46,081 nt of DNA from a candidate division WOR-3 bacterium (GTDB lineage: Bacteria; Hydrothermota; Tepidihabitantia; SM23-42; JAOAFX01): positions 1 to 46,081 of the forward strand of contig JBDRWD010000015.1 in the NCBI GenBank assembly GCA_039802205.1, given 5' to 3'. Shown piece after piece: positions 26,742 through 35,796 of the stretch (positions are counted from its first letter, which is position 1; each line of letters opens with the position of its first letter). The translations under genes and the position numbers were made by a program. Under the pieces are notes generated by a model, which saw only the letters and a program-made list of their open reading frames with translations, was not told the DNA's origin and made no database searches.

Positions 26742-29093
26742 TTAGTGAATTGTTACTAACTTGCGGAATTGTGTTGCATTATCGGTGCTCAATTCTACAA
26801 AATAGATACCTTCGGGGAGATTAAGCCGGTGGTTGATTTGATATTCGCCCGGATTTAACTTTTGATTCAGAAGCTGTTCAACCATTCTACCGGTCAGATC
26901 ATAGAGCTTGATCGTCACCAATTGCTGGATATTAAGTGTGAATTTCAAATTCAATAATCTGTTTGCGATGGTATTGCAGGTGAAGTCTTCTTTAATTGCG
27001 GTCTTGTTTGTTCTTTCCTCAATGCCAATGGTACCAATACCACCGGTAATGGCATAGGCAAAACCCATTGGTGCATTGGGGACATTCTGCCCGGCAACGG
27101 TTATTTTCCAGACACCAGTCACCGGATTATTTATTCGGAAGCATTCTTCTACATTCCGGTTATCCCAGGTCGTGGGGTTGGGGGTTGAGGCACCACCGGA
27201 GTAGATATTTCCGCGGTAATAGGTTCCGTTGGGTGCGGTAAGACTCACATTCAAATCATTGATAAGAGTGATGCTGGCATTGGGTGCTGCCGCAGTATCG
27301 GTCCAGGCAACCGCCACCCTCAAGGGGATTGTTGATGAGGTCACCACAAATGAATCGGTCTTTGATTGTCCAGTTCCCACGCCTATCGTATCATCTTTTA
27401 TTATCAATTTTCTTGTATCACCGGTGAAATAAAGGACGCTATCCACATCAATCCTGCCCCAGCCGATGTTAGAGTCAGGAACCACAAATGAACCAACATT
27501 TGGATCACAAGAAACCAGTGCCATTGCCCGCAAGAGCGCGGCACTTTGATATTTTATGGAATCCGAGGGATTGGCTGCCCCTGAGGGATAATACCCTGCA
27601 AGCAGATAATGCCGGATAAGCCCTACCGAACCATTGGTCGCGGGTGTTGCCATGCTCGTACCCGACATTGCCCAGTAGCTATAGGTGGTATTGCCTTGGG
27701 CTGAATAGATACTCTGTCCCGGGGCAGTAAGATTCGGTTTTATTCTTCGATCCGCGGTATAACCTCGGCTTGAGAATGAAGCGATTTGATTGGAAGCGGT
27801 ACCATTCTGGAGGGCACCGACGGTCAGAACATTTTTAGCAATCCCAGGATTGCGGATGGTTCGAGGATTGTACTCATTTCCGGCCGCATACAGGTTTAAG
27901 AAATCAGGATGGGCATAGATATAGGCATCGGTTGAGGCATCCTGGGTCAGGTAGGTGCCACTGGAATTACTCCATCCCCAGGAACCAGAATGTTGAAGGA
28001 TGCGATAATTAAGGCCACGTCCGAGGTAGATCGTATCGTACATTGGAGCAAGATTTGTTGGAACGACCAATCCGCCAGATGCATCGGCAATATCTACAAA
28101 GTAAATCTTTGCTTCCTTGGCCATACCATCCCGAGGACTTGTGCCCAAGGTTGTGTCATTTCCTGCCACCGTGCAGTTGACATGGGTACCATGCCAGGAG
28201 TTATAGGATTGATCGCCAAATGCAGCTCCTTGATACAGTTTGTATGCCACAATCTTACGGTGATTAGGAAATACTCCAGGTGCCGTAATAGGGTATGCTG
28301 AATCATAGTATTGCTGATGGGAGGTGTAAATACCCGAATCAGTAGTGCTAAGCACGGTTCCGGCGCCCCTTATACCTGAATACCAAATTCTCCTTGCTCC
28401 AGGATCAGATGGAACAGAGGAGCGCCAGCCAGTCTGGGTCACCCACTGGCAATTGTCATTTACGAACGTAGGTTCAGACCAGAGCTGAATCCATTGGACA
28501 CCAGCAATCCTTGCGACTTCATCAACACGGCTTAGGTCTACGATTGCATCAATCGTCTTGCATAATTTATGGTCAATCACTTCAACAACATCAAAGCCGA
28601 GGGATTGGATTATACTGGCAATAGAATTGGTATTTTCATCAGGGAATAATTGTATCGTCACGCGTGCGGTTCCACTCCCTTCCATTACTTCCTTCTGGAG
28701 TTTATATGCAGGCTGGAATATGCCAGTCCATCGCACAAAAGGCTTTAAGTTCGCAAGGGCAATCTGTTCTTCGGTTGCGTAAGAGATTAGCGCATAATTC
28801 GGAATATAGCCAACGACATTGATCCCGAGTTCTTTTATCTGGTCAAGATAATGGGAATAGACCGGACCATCAACCTGTATGAGATAGTATCCAGGACCAT
28901 GATAAGAATCAATTCTGAGATTATCGGGTAGTTCGGGTTCACCATATCGGGTATCAATGACGATACCATTTGAGAAAGAGATGATTGTGTGATCTTTATC
29001 GGGAAGAGGAATATACGGTTGGATTGGTGAGGGTGAATGGATATCCACTCCATACATAAAAACGGTGAGGGTTAAGAGTGCCCACCATTTCAT
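26742..29093 (-). CDS. Secreted subtilisin-like (S8) peptidase with C-terminal sorting domain
   Basis: 783 residues. A signal peptide (MKWWALLTLTVFMYGVD) precedes a propeptide-like region to about residue 230. The S8 catalytic triad is visible: D in STTDSGIYTSH, H in WHGTHVNCTVAGND and S in MSGTSMATPATNG, with oxyanion N in AAGNEYN. A P/pre-protein-type beta domain follows (WTDTAAAPNASITLINDLNVSLTAPNG). The last 75 or so residues (IKLYDLTGRMVEQL, then LPEGIYFVEL...FRKLVTIH) match the Por/type-IX secretion sorting pattern. Likely an exported, surface-bound degradative protease. AAAGGAGG ribosome binding site. Confidence 0.92.
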   Translation of the reverse strand: MKWWALLTLTVFMYGVDIHSPSPIQPYIPLPDKDHTIISFSNGIVIDTRYGEPELPDNLRIDSYHGPGYYLIQVDGPVYSHYLDQIKELGINVVGYIPNYALISYATEEQIALANLKPFVRWTGIFQPAYKLQKEVMEGSGTARVTIQLFPDENTNSIASIIQSLGFDVVEVIDHKLCKTIDAIVDLSRVDEVARIAGVQWIQLWSEPTFVNDNCQWVTQTGWRSSVPSDPGARRIWYSGIRGAGTVLSTTDSGIYTSHQQYYDSAYPITAPGVFPNHRKIVAYKLYQGAAFGDQSYNSWHGTHVNCTVAGNDTTLGTSPRDGMAKEAKIYFVDIADASGGLVVPTNLAPMYDTIYLGRGLNYRILQHSGSWGWSNSSGTYLTQDASTDAYIYAHPDFLNLYAAGNEYNPRTIRNPGIAKNVLTVGALQNGTASNQIASFSSRGYTADRRIKPNLTAPGQSIYSAQGNTTYSYWAMSGTSMATPATNGSVGLIRHYLLAGYYPSGAANPSDSIKYQSAALLRAMALVSCDPNVGSFVVPDSNIGWGRIDVDSVLYFTGDTRKLIIKDDTIGVGTGQSKTDSFVVTSSTIPLRVAVAWTDTAAAPNASITLINDLNVSLTAPNGTYYRGNIYSGGASTPNPTTWDNRNVEECFRINNPVTGVWKITVAGQNVPNAPMGFAYAITGGIGTIGIEERTNKTAIKEDFTCNTIANRLLNLKFTLNIQQLVTIKLYDLTGRMVEQLLNQKLNPGEYQINHRLNLPEGIYFVELSTDNATQFRKLVTIH

Positions 29094-29126
29094 AGGACCT
29101 CCTTTTGGGGTAGAGACTCTAATTAT

Positions 29127-29154
29127 AATATATCAATTCTCGAGGCAAAGTCAA
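29127..29154 (-). promoter_or_regulatory. Promoter of the subtilase gene
   Basis: Minus-strand TTGACT (29154-29149), 16-nt spacer, TATATT (29132-29127). It is divergent from the lepB promoter, the two -35 boxes being 21 nt apart. A leader of about 30 nt with AAAGGAGG follows. Confidence 0.75.
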
Positions 29155-29175
29155 GGGGCGATTTGATTTCGTTCC

Positions 29176-29203
29176 TTGACTTGGAGATATTTGTGCATAT
29201 AAT
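29176..29203 (+). promoter_or_regulatory. Promoter of lepB-rlmN
   Basis: TTGACT (29176-29181), 16-nt spacer, TATAAT (29198-29203). The lepB ATG starts 5 nt after the -10 box, predicting a leaderless mRNA. Confidence 0.87.
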
Positions 29204-29208
29204 TAGCC

Positions 29209-29907
29209 ATGGAACGTCTGAAGCGCGAAATATATTCCTGGACGCTGGTGATAATCGTGGTTTTGATTTTAAGGGCGGTATTTGTGGAAGCTTATGTCAT
29301 CCCCACTGGTTCCATGGAAAATACCCTGCTCATCGGGGACGCCCTCCTGGTGAACCGGTTTATTTATGGGGTAAAATTCCCTTACACCCAATTGCAGATA
29401 ATACCCGGGCGTATGCCCAAAAGGGGCGAGATCATCGTATTCAAATATCCTTTTGAGAATCGTGATTTTGTCAAAAGATGCGTGGCGGTGGAAGGCGATA
29501 CGGTGAAAATCGTAAATAAAGTATTGTATGTGAATGGTAAACCAGTCGATGAACCTTATAAAATTCATCGTGACCCTCGAATTCTCCCGGGATATACAAA
29601 TACTCATCCCAATTATCAAAAAAACTGGGAAGAGGCAAAATTTGCCGACCTTTATGGTATTTACATCCGGGACAATTTCGGACCGGTTGTTGTACCGAAG
29701 GATTGTGTTTTTGCGATGGGTGATAACCGGGATAATTCCATGGATTCCAGATTCTGGGGTCCATTACACAAAAAATATTTGAAAGGCAAGCCTTTGTTTA
29801 TTTATTTTTCGTTTAATCCGGGCCGCGAGGCATCAAGTCTCTGGGATATAATCCAGTTCTGGAGATGGAAGGCATTGCGTCTGAACCGTATCGGCAGAAT
29901 AATATAA
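29209..29907 (+). CDS. lepB: Signal peptidase I
   Basis: 232 residues. One N-terminal membrane anchor (about residues 9-28), catalytic Ser in VIPTGSMENTL (near residue 39), catalytic Lys in RDFVKRCVAVEGD (near residue 88), and box E GDNRDNSMDSRFWG. Cuts signal peptides outside the inner membrane after SecY translocation. The ATG is leaderless; no Shine-Dalgarno sequence. Confidence 0.97.
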   Translation: MERLKREIYSWTLVIIVVLILRAVFVEAYVIPTGSMENTLLIGDALLVNRFIYGVKFPYTQLQIIPGRMPKRGEIIVFKYPFENRDFVKRCVAVEGDTVKIVNKVLYVNGKPVDEPYKIHRDPRILPGYTNTHPNYQKNWEEAKFADLYGIYIRDNFGPVVVPKDCVFAMGDNRDNSMDSRFWGPLHKKYLKGKPLFIYFSFNPGREASSLWDIIQFWRWKALRLNRIGRII

Positions 29908-29925
29908 CTTACCGACTTTCGATTT

Positions 29926-30963
29926 ATGCCCTTTAACATCAAACAGTTTTCGATCAAAGAACTGGAAGATTTTTTTGCCAATCGGCAAATTGAAAGATAC
30001 CGGGGACGCCAGGTTTTTCAATGGCTCTGGCAAAAGGGCGTCGATGATTTTCAAATGATGACCAATCTTTCTCTTGCGTTGCGCAAGGTTCTCTCTGAAG
30101 AATTTGTCATTGGTGCATCCAAACTCATTGAAACTGTGAGAGCTTGTGATGGTGCAGAAAAGTTTTTATGGGAACTTGAGGATGGACATTTGATTGAATC
30201 GGTTTTTATACCTGAGACCCCGCGTCGGACACTATGTGTTTCCTCGCAGGTGGGATGTCCACTGGGTTGTCTTTTCTGTGCTACCGGTTTAATGGGTTTC
30301 AAAAGAAACCTAAAGGGATACGAAATCGCCGATCAGGTTCAGCTGGTGCAGAAATTGCGGAATGAGAAGTTAACCAATATCGTTTTTATGGGTATGGGTG
30401 AGCCGTTGTTGAATATTAAAAATGTCTTTGCTGCATTGGAGATAATTACCTCTTCTATTGGTTTGGGCATCAGTCAGCGTCACATCACCATCTCTACCGC
30501 CGGGATAATTTCAGGCATGGAAGAACTTTTAAATTCCCGCTGGAAGGTTAAGCTCGCGATTTCACTGAATTTTGTAGACCAGGCGTTACGGGAAAAATTC
30601 ATGCCGGTGGCGAAGAGTAATCCCATTAAAGAGATTTTAAAACTTGCCCGTAGATATTCGGAGAAGAAAGAGATGGTCACCTTTGAATATGTCTTGATAA
30701 AAGGGGTCAATGATTCGGTGGATGATGCCAACCACCTTTTGAAACTTTTAAAGGGGATGCCGGCAAAGATTAATCTAATTCCGTATAACGAATATCCGGG
30801 TTTGCCCTATGCGGCACCGCAGTTGGATCAAATCTTGCGATTCCAAAAAATCTTGCTTGATTCTCCACATCCAGTTACCCTGCGTAAGTCCAAAGGCAAA
30901 GAAATCCTCGCGGGCTGTGGTCAACTTGCGGCGGGGTTTGCCCCCTCTCAAAATATTCAATAA
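29926..30963 (+). CDS. rlmN: Dual-specificity 23S rRNA/tRNA C2-adenine methyltransferase RlmN
   Basis: 345 residues. Radical-SAM motif CPLGCLFCATG binds the 4Fe-4S cluster; the family signatures GMGEPLLN, ISTAGI and ALS-type LAISLN are present, and a catalytic Cys lies near the C-terminus in LAGCGQL. Methylates A2503 of 23S rRNA and A37 of some tRNAs. It follows lepB by 18 nt and overlaps the convergent rubrerythrin gene by 7 nt at the 3' end. Confidence 0.96.
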   Translation: MPFNIKQFSIKELEDFFANRQIERYRGRQVFQWLWQKGVDDFQMMTNLSLALRKVLSEEFVIGASKLIETVRACDGAEKFLWELEDGHLIESVFIPETPRRTLCVSSQVGCPLGCLFCATGLMGFKRNLKGYEIADQVQLVQKLRNEKLTNIVFMGMGEPLLNIKNVFAALEIITSSIGLGISQRHITISTAGIISGMEELLNSRWKVKLAISLNFVDQALREKFMPVAKSNPIKEILKLARRYSEKKEMVTFEYVLIKGVNDSVDDANHLLKLLKGMPAKINLIPYNEYPGLPYAAPQLDQILRFQKILLDSPHPVTLRKSKGKEILAGCGQLAAGFAPSQNIQ

Positions 30964-31535
30964 TTCTCCGCGAGTATTTCGTAAAAGGATTGGGGATGGC
31001 GACATGCCGGGCACTCTTTGGGTGCCTCAGTGCCTTCGTAAATGTAACCACAATTCCGGCAGTGCCACTTTACTGTTTGGCTTTTCTTAAAGACTGTGCC
31101 GTTTTTAACATTCTCCATTAATTTTCGGTATCGAGATTCATGGAACTGCTCCACTTTGGCAATTTCACGAAAAGATTGGGCAATCTCGGTAAACCCCTCT
31201 TCGTCCGCTTCCCGGGCAAAATCGGCATATAACTTCGACCATTCATACCTTTCGCCATCTGCCGCGGATTGCAAATTGGTGAGCGTATCTTTTATCATCC
31301 CTGCGGGATAGGCAGCGGTGATTTCTAAATCACCTCCTTCAAGGTATTTGAAGAAGACCTTGGCATGTTCCTTTTCGTTATCAGCGGTTTCTAAAAATAT
31401 CGCCGCAATCTGTTCGTAACCTTCTTTACGCGCTGCTGAGGCAAAATAGGTATAACGATTTCTTGCCTGGCTTTCGCCGGCAAAGGCAATCAACAAATTT
31501 CTTTCGGTCTTGGTTCCTTTTAAAGTCTTAGCCAT
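30957..31535 (-). CDS. rbr: Rubrerythrin
   Basis: 192 residues. An N-terminal four-helix ferritin-like domain with diiron ligands (ESQARNRYTYF, ETADNEKEHA, EIAKVEQFHESRY) and a C-terminal rubredoxin domain (CRNCGYIYEG, CPACRHP). Reduces hydrogen peroxide in anaerobes. It lies 14 nt downstream of sucD in the same direction, with its own GGAG site, so it is probably co-transcribed with sucCD. Confidence 0.96.
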   Translation of the reverse strand: MAKTLKGTKTERNLLIAFAGESQARNRYTYFASAARKEGYEQIAAIFLETADNEKEHAKVFFKYLEGGDLEITAAYPAGMIKDTLTNLQSAADGERYEWSKLYADFAREADEEGFTEIAQSFREIAKVEQFHESRYRKLMENVKNGTVFKKSQTVKWHCRNCGYIYEGTEAPKECPACRHPQSFYEILAENY

Positions 31536-31549
31536 AATTTATCTCCGGT

Positions 31550-32419
31550 TTATTTCAGAGTTGATTTTATCAACTCTGCGACTTGTGCCGGTGTTTCTCC
31601 TACTTTTATACCAGCGGATTCGAAAGCCTTGATTTTCTCTGCCGCCGTCCCTGCAGTACCCGAGATTATAGCACCGGCGTGTCCCATTCTTTTATCCGGG
31701 GGTGCGGTCTTGCCTGCGATGAAACCGAATACCGGCTTTTTAAAATGCTTTTTAATGTATTCTGCAGCATCCTGTTCATCGCGACCGCCAATTTCACCGA
31801 CGATGACAACCGCTTCGGTCTCCGGGTCCTGGGCGAAGAGTTCAAGACAGTCGATGAATTTAGTGCCGATTATCGGATCGCCACCGATTCCGATACAGGT
31901 GGATTGGCCCATCCCGGCCTTGGTGATGTGGTCAACAATTTCATAAGTGAGGGTGCCACTGCGCGATATTACCCCAATACTTCCTTTTTTGAAGATATGC
32001 CCGGGAAGTATTCCTACCTTAGCCTCACCCGGCGATACCAGACCAGGAGAATTCGGTCCGATGAGCCGGCAATTTTTATCTTTCAAATACGCAATAATCT
32101 TTACCATTTCCAGCGTCGGAATTCCTTCGGATATGCAGACGATTAGTTCAATCCCGGCATCGATCGCCTCGTATAATGCACCCGGTGCAAACTTCGCGGG
32201 AACGAATATTACCGAGGTGTTGGCACCGGTCTTTTTGACCGCTTCCGCCACTGTATTGAATACAGGCACCCCTTCGACTTCGCTACCACCCTTTCCGGGT
32301 GTCACTCCAGCGACGACCTTGGTGCCATAATTTAACATCTGGCGGGTGTGAAAACTCCCGTCTCGGCCGGTTATACCCTGGACGACCAGTCGGGTATTTT
32401 TATTTACTAAGATACTCAT
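31550..32419 (-). CDS. sucD: Succinyl-CoA synthetase, alpha subunit
   Basis: 289 residues. CoA-binding N-terminal domain ([21 protein letters not shown]) and the active-site His region GHAGAIISG, which is phosphorylated in catalysis. With SucC it interconverts succinyl-CoA and succinate with NTP synthesis. It follows sucC by 13 nt. Confidence 0.97.
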   Translation of the reverse strand: MSILVNKNTRLVVQGITGRDGSFHTRQMLNYGTKVVAGVTPGKGGSEVEGVPVFNTVAEAVKKTGANTSVIFVPAKFAPGALYEAIDAGIELIVCISEGIPTLEMVKIIAYLKDKNCRLIGPNSPGLVSPGEAKVGILPGHIFKKGSIGVISRSGTLTYEIVDHITKAGMGQSTCIGIGGDPIIGTKFIDCLELFAQDPETEAVVIVGEIGGRDEQDAAEYIKKHFKKPVFGFIAGKTAPPDKRMGHAGAIISGTAGTAAEKIKAFESAGIKVGETPAQVAELIKSTLK

Positions 32420-32432
32420 TTATGCTCCTTTC

Positions 32433-33563
32433 TCATTTTAAAAGTTCAATTGCCTTTTGTGCACCTTCTTCCATCGTCTTGGCGAATATCAATCCTGCTT
32501 CTTTTAATATCTCCATTGCCTTATCTTCATTCGTTCCAGTAAGGCGGGCGACAATCGGCTGGGTAATATTGAGCGATTTCTTGGCTTCCAATATTCCCAA
32601 TGCTACATCATCACAACGGGTTATCCCTCCGAAGATATTGAAGAATATCACTTTGACATTCTTATCGCGGAGAAGGATTTCCAAGGCATTTTTAACCTTT
32701 TCCGGAGAGGAGGAACCGCCGATATCTAAAAAATTTGCAGGCTCTCCACCGTAATGTTTTACCAAATCCATAGTCGCCATTGCCAGGCCTGCACCGTTTA
32801 CCACGCAGCCAATATTGCCATTGAGTTTTACATAAGAAAGGTCCCTTTCCCGGGCAAGTAATTCATTCTCATCCTCGCTTTCGCGGTCGCGCATTGCTTC
32901 AATTTCTGGATGTCGGTAAAGGGCATTATCATCAAAATTGATTTTGGCATCAAGAGCGATGAGATTCCCTGTTTTACTTGTGACCAAAGGATTGATTTCG
33001 GCGAGCGAAGCATCATTCTCAATGAAGAGGCGGTAGAGTTTATCGGCGATAGTCGCACATTCAAAGGCATTTTTGGTATTCCCATAGAGAAACAATCCAA
33101 TCTCACGCGCCCGATGTTCAAGCAATCCGAGAAGGGGATCGGCGTAAACTTTGAATATCGCCTCCGGCTTCTGGCGGGCAACTTCTTCAATCTCCACTCC
33201 GCCTTCCTTACAAGCCATGACCACGGTCTTTTTTTCGTTGCGGTCAATGATGATTCCCAAATAGGCCTCAGAAGTGATCTCAACCGCTTCGGAAACGAGA
33301 ACCTTCTTTACCTTAAGACCTTTTATCTCCATGCCCAGGATCTGAGCACCATAAGTTTTTACCTCTTCCTCGGTCTTCGCCAATTTAATTCCCCCGGCTT
33401 TACCCCGGCCTCCCACCATCACCTGGGCTTTAATCACACAAGGCAAGCCGATCTCTTTTGCAGCCGCAAGAATTTCTTCCAGATTGGAACATACTTTTTC
33501 TCGCGGCACCGGGATTCCATATTTTTTAAAAAAGTCCTTGGCTTGATATTCATGGATTTTCAA
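32433..33563 (-). CDS. sucC: Succinyl-CoA synthetase, beta subunit
   Basis: 376 residues with a TTG start behind AAGGAGG (4 nt spacing). An ATP-grasp domain (KAQVMVGGRGKAGGIKLAK) is followed by the C-terminal CoA-ligase domain (FFNIFGGITRCDDVA). TTG is chosen because the usual MxIHEYQAK start of the family falls exactly there. First gene of sucC-sucD-rbr. Confidence 0.97.
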   Translation of the reverse strand: MKIHEYQAKDFFKKYGIPVPREKVCSNLEEILAAAKEIGLPCVIKAQVMVGGRGKAGGIKLAKTEEEVKTYGAQILGMEIKGLKVKKVLVSEAVEITSEAYLGIIIDRNEKKTVVMACKEGGVEIEEVARQKPEAIFKVYADPLLGLLEHRAREIGLFLYGNTKNAFECATIADKLYRLFIENDASLAEINPLVTSKTGNLIALDAKINFDDNALYRHPEIEAMRDRESEDENELLARERDLSYVKLNGNIGCVVNGAGLAMATMDLVKHYGGEPANFLDIGGSSSPEKVKNALEILLRDKNVKVIFFNIFGGITRCDDVALGILEAKKSLNITQPIVARLTGTNEDKAMEILKEAGLIFAKTMEEGAQKAIELLK

Positions 33564-33587
33564 TGTACCTCCTTAAGTTGGCGGTCT

Positions 33588-33615
33588 ATTATAATGATTT
33601 TACCAAACAAGTCAA
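33588..33615 (-). promoter_or_regulatory. Promoter of sucC-sucD-rbr
   Basis: Minus-strand TTGACT (33615-33610), 16-nt spacer, TATAAT (33593-33588). A leader of about 18 nt carries the AAGGAGG ribosome binding site. Confidence 0.85.
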
Positions 33616-33652
33616 GATAACACCAATTTTTTGGAATATAGCGCGGGTTCTG

Positions 33653-34915
33653 TTATTTCAGCTGCCAGAGCGGCCGACCCTGAAGATAAATCAAAAACGC
33701 ATAGCCCAAGGTGATGGATGATGCGATTATTAGGGCATTTTTCAATCCCCAAAGCTGGGCGGCTGTTCCAATCCATAGAGCACCCAGGGGCATTAAACCA
33801 AAAAATACAAAGGTATAAATTCCCATCACCCGTCCGCGCATCTCCTCAACGACCTGGGTTTGTACGAGTGAATTAGCTAAGTTCATGATAAGAATTTGTC
33901 CAATACCCGCAAAGTAGAGAAAAACAAGGGCAATCAAAAAATTGGTGTTTAATGCAAATAACAGGATAAAAAGGGGAAACAAAAATGTACCCAGGGTAAG
34001 CAGTTTGCCTCGGAAGTGGAATACACCCAAAGATGCGATAAATAGGGCTGAGGTGAGTGCTCCTAAACCCCTGGCAGTCTGTAGAAAACCATTAGTTCGG
34101 GCATCGCCTTGGAGCACCTTTACCGCCCATGCTGGTAACAAAGTGGTATAAGAGGTTCCAAAAAGGGCAATTATCGCGATCGTCATGATTAACAGACGGA
34201 TTTGGGGATGATTGAAGGTATATTTGATCCCTCTCTTTAGATCTTCAAATGGTGAGTTCTTATTATGAGTAGATTTAATTTCCTTTAACTCCATAGCAAA
34301 AAGTGCGCTGATAACTGCAATAAAAGTAAGACCATTTATTGTAAAACACCAACCTGGACCCAGTGCGGCATAAATCATGCCTCCGGCTGCTGGTCCCAAG
34401 GCGATTGCGGTATTAAACATTGCGGAATTTAAGGCAATGGCATTGGTCAGAACATCGGGATCCACCATCTCCCGCACAAACGCTTGGCGGGCTGGTGCAT
34501 CAAAGGCGTTTGCAGTCCCCATGCCGAATGCAAGTATCAGAATATGCCAGGGCCGAACTATCTTTAGAAAAGTAAGGGTGGCAAGGATAAGGGCGAGTAT
34601 CATCATGGTGGACTGGGTGACGATCAGTATGCGACGTCGGGGAATGCGGTCGGCAATTACTCCTGCATACAGCATAAAAAGCCAGGTGGGCAGTCCAGCA
34701 GCAAACCCTACATATCCTAAGTAAGCCGGGGAATGGGTGAGTTCATATATGAAAAAACCTTGGGCAGTGGTTTGCATCCAGGAACCGAATAGTGAAATTA
34801 TCTGTCCCCAGAACCATAGCCGATAATTGGGATAACGGAGGGCTAAAAATGTTTTATCCCAGAAAAACCTTTCTTTGGTTTTGGGATGATCATTAGGCTT
34901 AGGTTTCTTTTCCAT
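33653..34915 (-). CDS. MFS exporter, EntS/MFS_3-like
   Basis: 420 residues with about 12 membrane segments. The N-terminus (FLALRYPNYRLWFWGQIISLFGSWMQ) is typical of the MFS_3 (enterobactin-exporter-like) group, and AGVIADRIPRRRILI is the MFS loop 2-3 motif. Substrate unknown. ATG at 34915 is chosen; it overlaps the upstream stop codon by 1 nt (TGATG). Last gene of the GGDEF-hypD-radical-SAM-MFS unit. Confidence 0.88.
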   Translation of the reverse strand: MEKKPKPNDHPKTKERFFWDKTFLALRYPNYRLWFWGQIISLFGSWMQTTAQGFFIYELTHSPAYLGYVGFAAGLPTWLFMLYAGVIADRIPRRRILIVTQSTMMILALILATLTFLKIVRPWHILILAFGMGTANAFDAPARQAFVREMVDPDVLTNAIALNSAMFNTAIALGPAAGGMIYAALGPGWCFTINGLTFIAVISALFAMELKEIKSTHNKNSPFEDLKRGIKYTFNHPQIRLLIMTIAIIALFGTSYTTLLPAWAVKVLQGDARTNGFLQTARGLGALTSALFIASLGVFHFRGKLLTLGTFLFPLFILLFALNTNFLIALVFLYFAGIGQILIMNLANSLVQTQVVEEMRGRVMGIYTFVFFGLMPLGALWIGTAAQLWGLKNALIIASSITLGYAFLIYLQGRPLWQLK

Positions 34916-35784
34916 CACCAGAGATTGGGATTCCGGGTAAACGGATAATCCTCAAATGCGTTCATATATTCCCGGGGGGTGATGGAACGATTGAGTTCAG
35001 GAAAGTGGTTGGCGCGGTAAGTGGGATAATACTGGTCCATGATGTTTACGAATGAATCGCGGGAAATTTCTTGGGCGATAAACTCCAGGCATTTCTTCGT
35101 ATCAGCGAGGTTGTTGGGTAAGACAAGATGTCGGATTAACAGCCCCTTTTTGGCGATGCCGTTTTCGATCACCAGATCACCGACTTGCCGATGCATTTCT
35201 TTTAATGCTTTCCTTACTACATCCCAGTAATCGGGCACATCAGAATATTTTTTGCCTTTTTCGTTATCACCATATTTGATGTCAGGCATATAAATGTCGA
35301 TTATGCCTTCCAGCAATCTCAGGGTTTCCACTGATTCATAACCACCACAGTTGTAGACGATGGGAATATTTAAGCCCTGGCGCCGGGCAATGCTCAAGGC
35401 TTCCACAATCTGAGGTACCCAGGGCGTGGGTGTTACAAGGTTGATATTGTGACACCCAAGTTTTTGTAGTTCCAGCATCATCTCGGCGAGGCGATCAATG
35501 GTAACTTCCCGACCCAGTCCGTGCTGACTGATGTCGTAATTCTGACAATAGACACAGTGTAAATTACAGTGGGCGAAGAAGATCGTTCCCGAGCCAAACC
35601 GACCTACCAGGCAGTATTCTTCGCCAAAATGTTGATGGTAGGAGGCTACCTTGGGTTTAAAACCGGCGCGGCAATTACCAAGTTCTCCTGTTCTTCTATT
35701 TACCCGGCATTCCCGCGGACAGAGCCGGCATGGGTTCAGTTTTTTATATAATTCATCGATCAGTTCTGAAGGAATTTCTTTCAT
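34915..35784 (-). CDS. Radical-SAM protein, PflA/AmmeMemoRadiSam-like (COG1313 type)
   Basis: 289 residues. An N-terminal Cys cluster (CRLCPRECRVNR) precedes the radical-SAM motif CNLHCVYCQNYDIS (CxxxCxxC) near residue 75. The pattern fits the pyruvate-formate-lyase-activating-like family whose substrates are mostly unknown. The core TPTPWVPQIVEAL and DIYMPDIKYGD segments are family-typical. It lies 13 nt after hypD and touches the MFS gene. Possibly an activator or modifier of a partner enzyme elsewhere. Confidence 0.85.
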   Translation of the reverse strand: MKEIPSELIDELYKKLNPCRLCPRECRVNRRTGELGNCRAGFKPKVASYHQHFGEEYCLVGRFGSGTIFFAHCNLHCVYCQNYDISQHGLGREVTIDRLAEMMLELQKLGCHNINLVTPTPWVPQIVEALSIARRQGLNIPIVYNCGGYESVETLRLLEGIIDIYMPDIKYGDNEKGKKYSDVPDYWDVVRKALKEMHRQVGDLVIENGIAKKGLLIRHLVLPNNLADTKKCLEFIAQEISRDSFVNIMDQYYPTYRANHFPELNRSITPREYMNAFEDYPFTRNPNLW

Positions 35785-35796
35785 TCAACACCCCAT

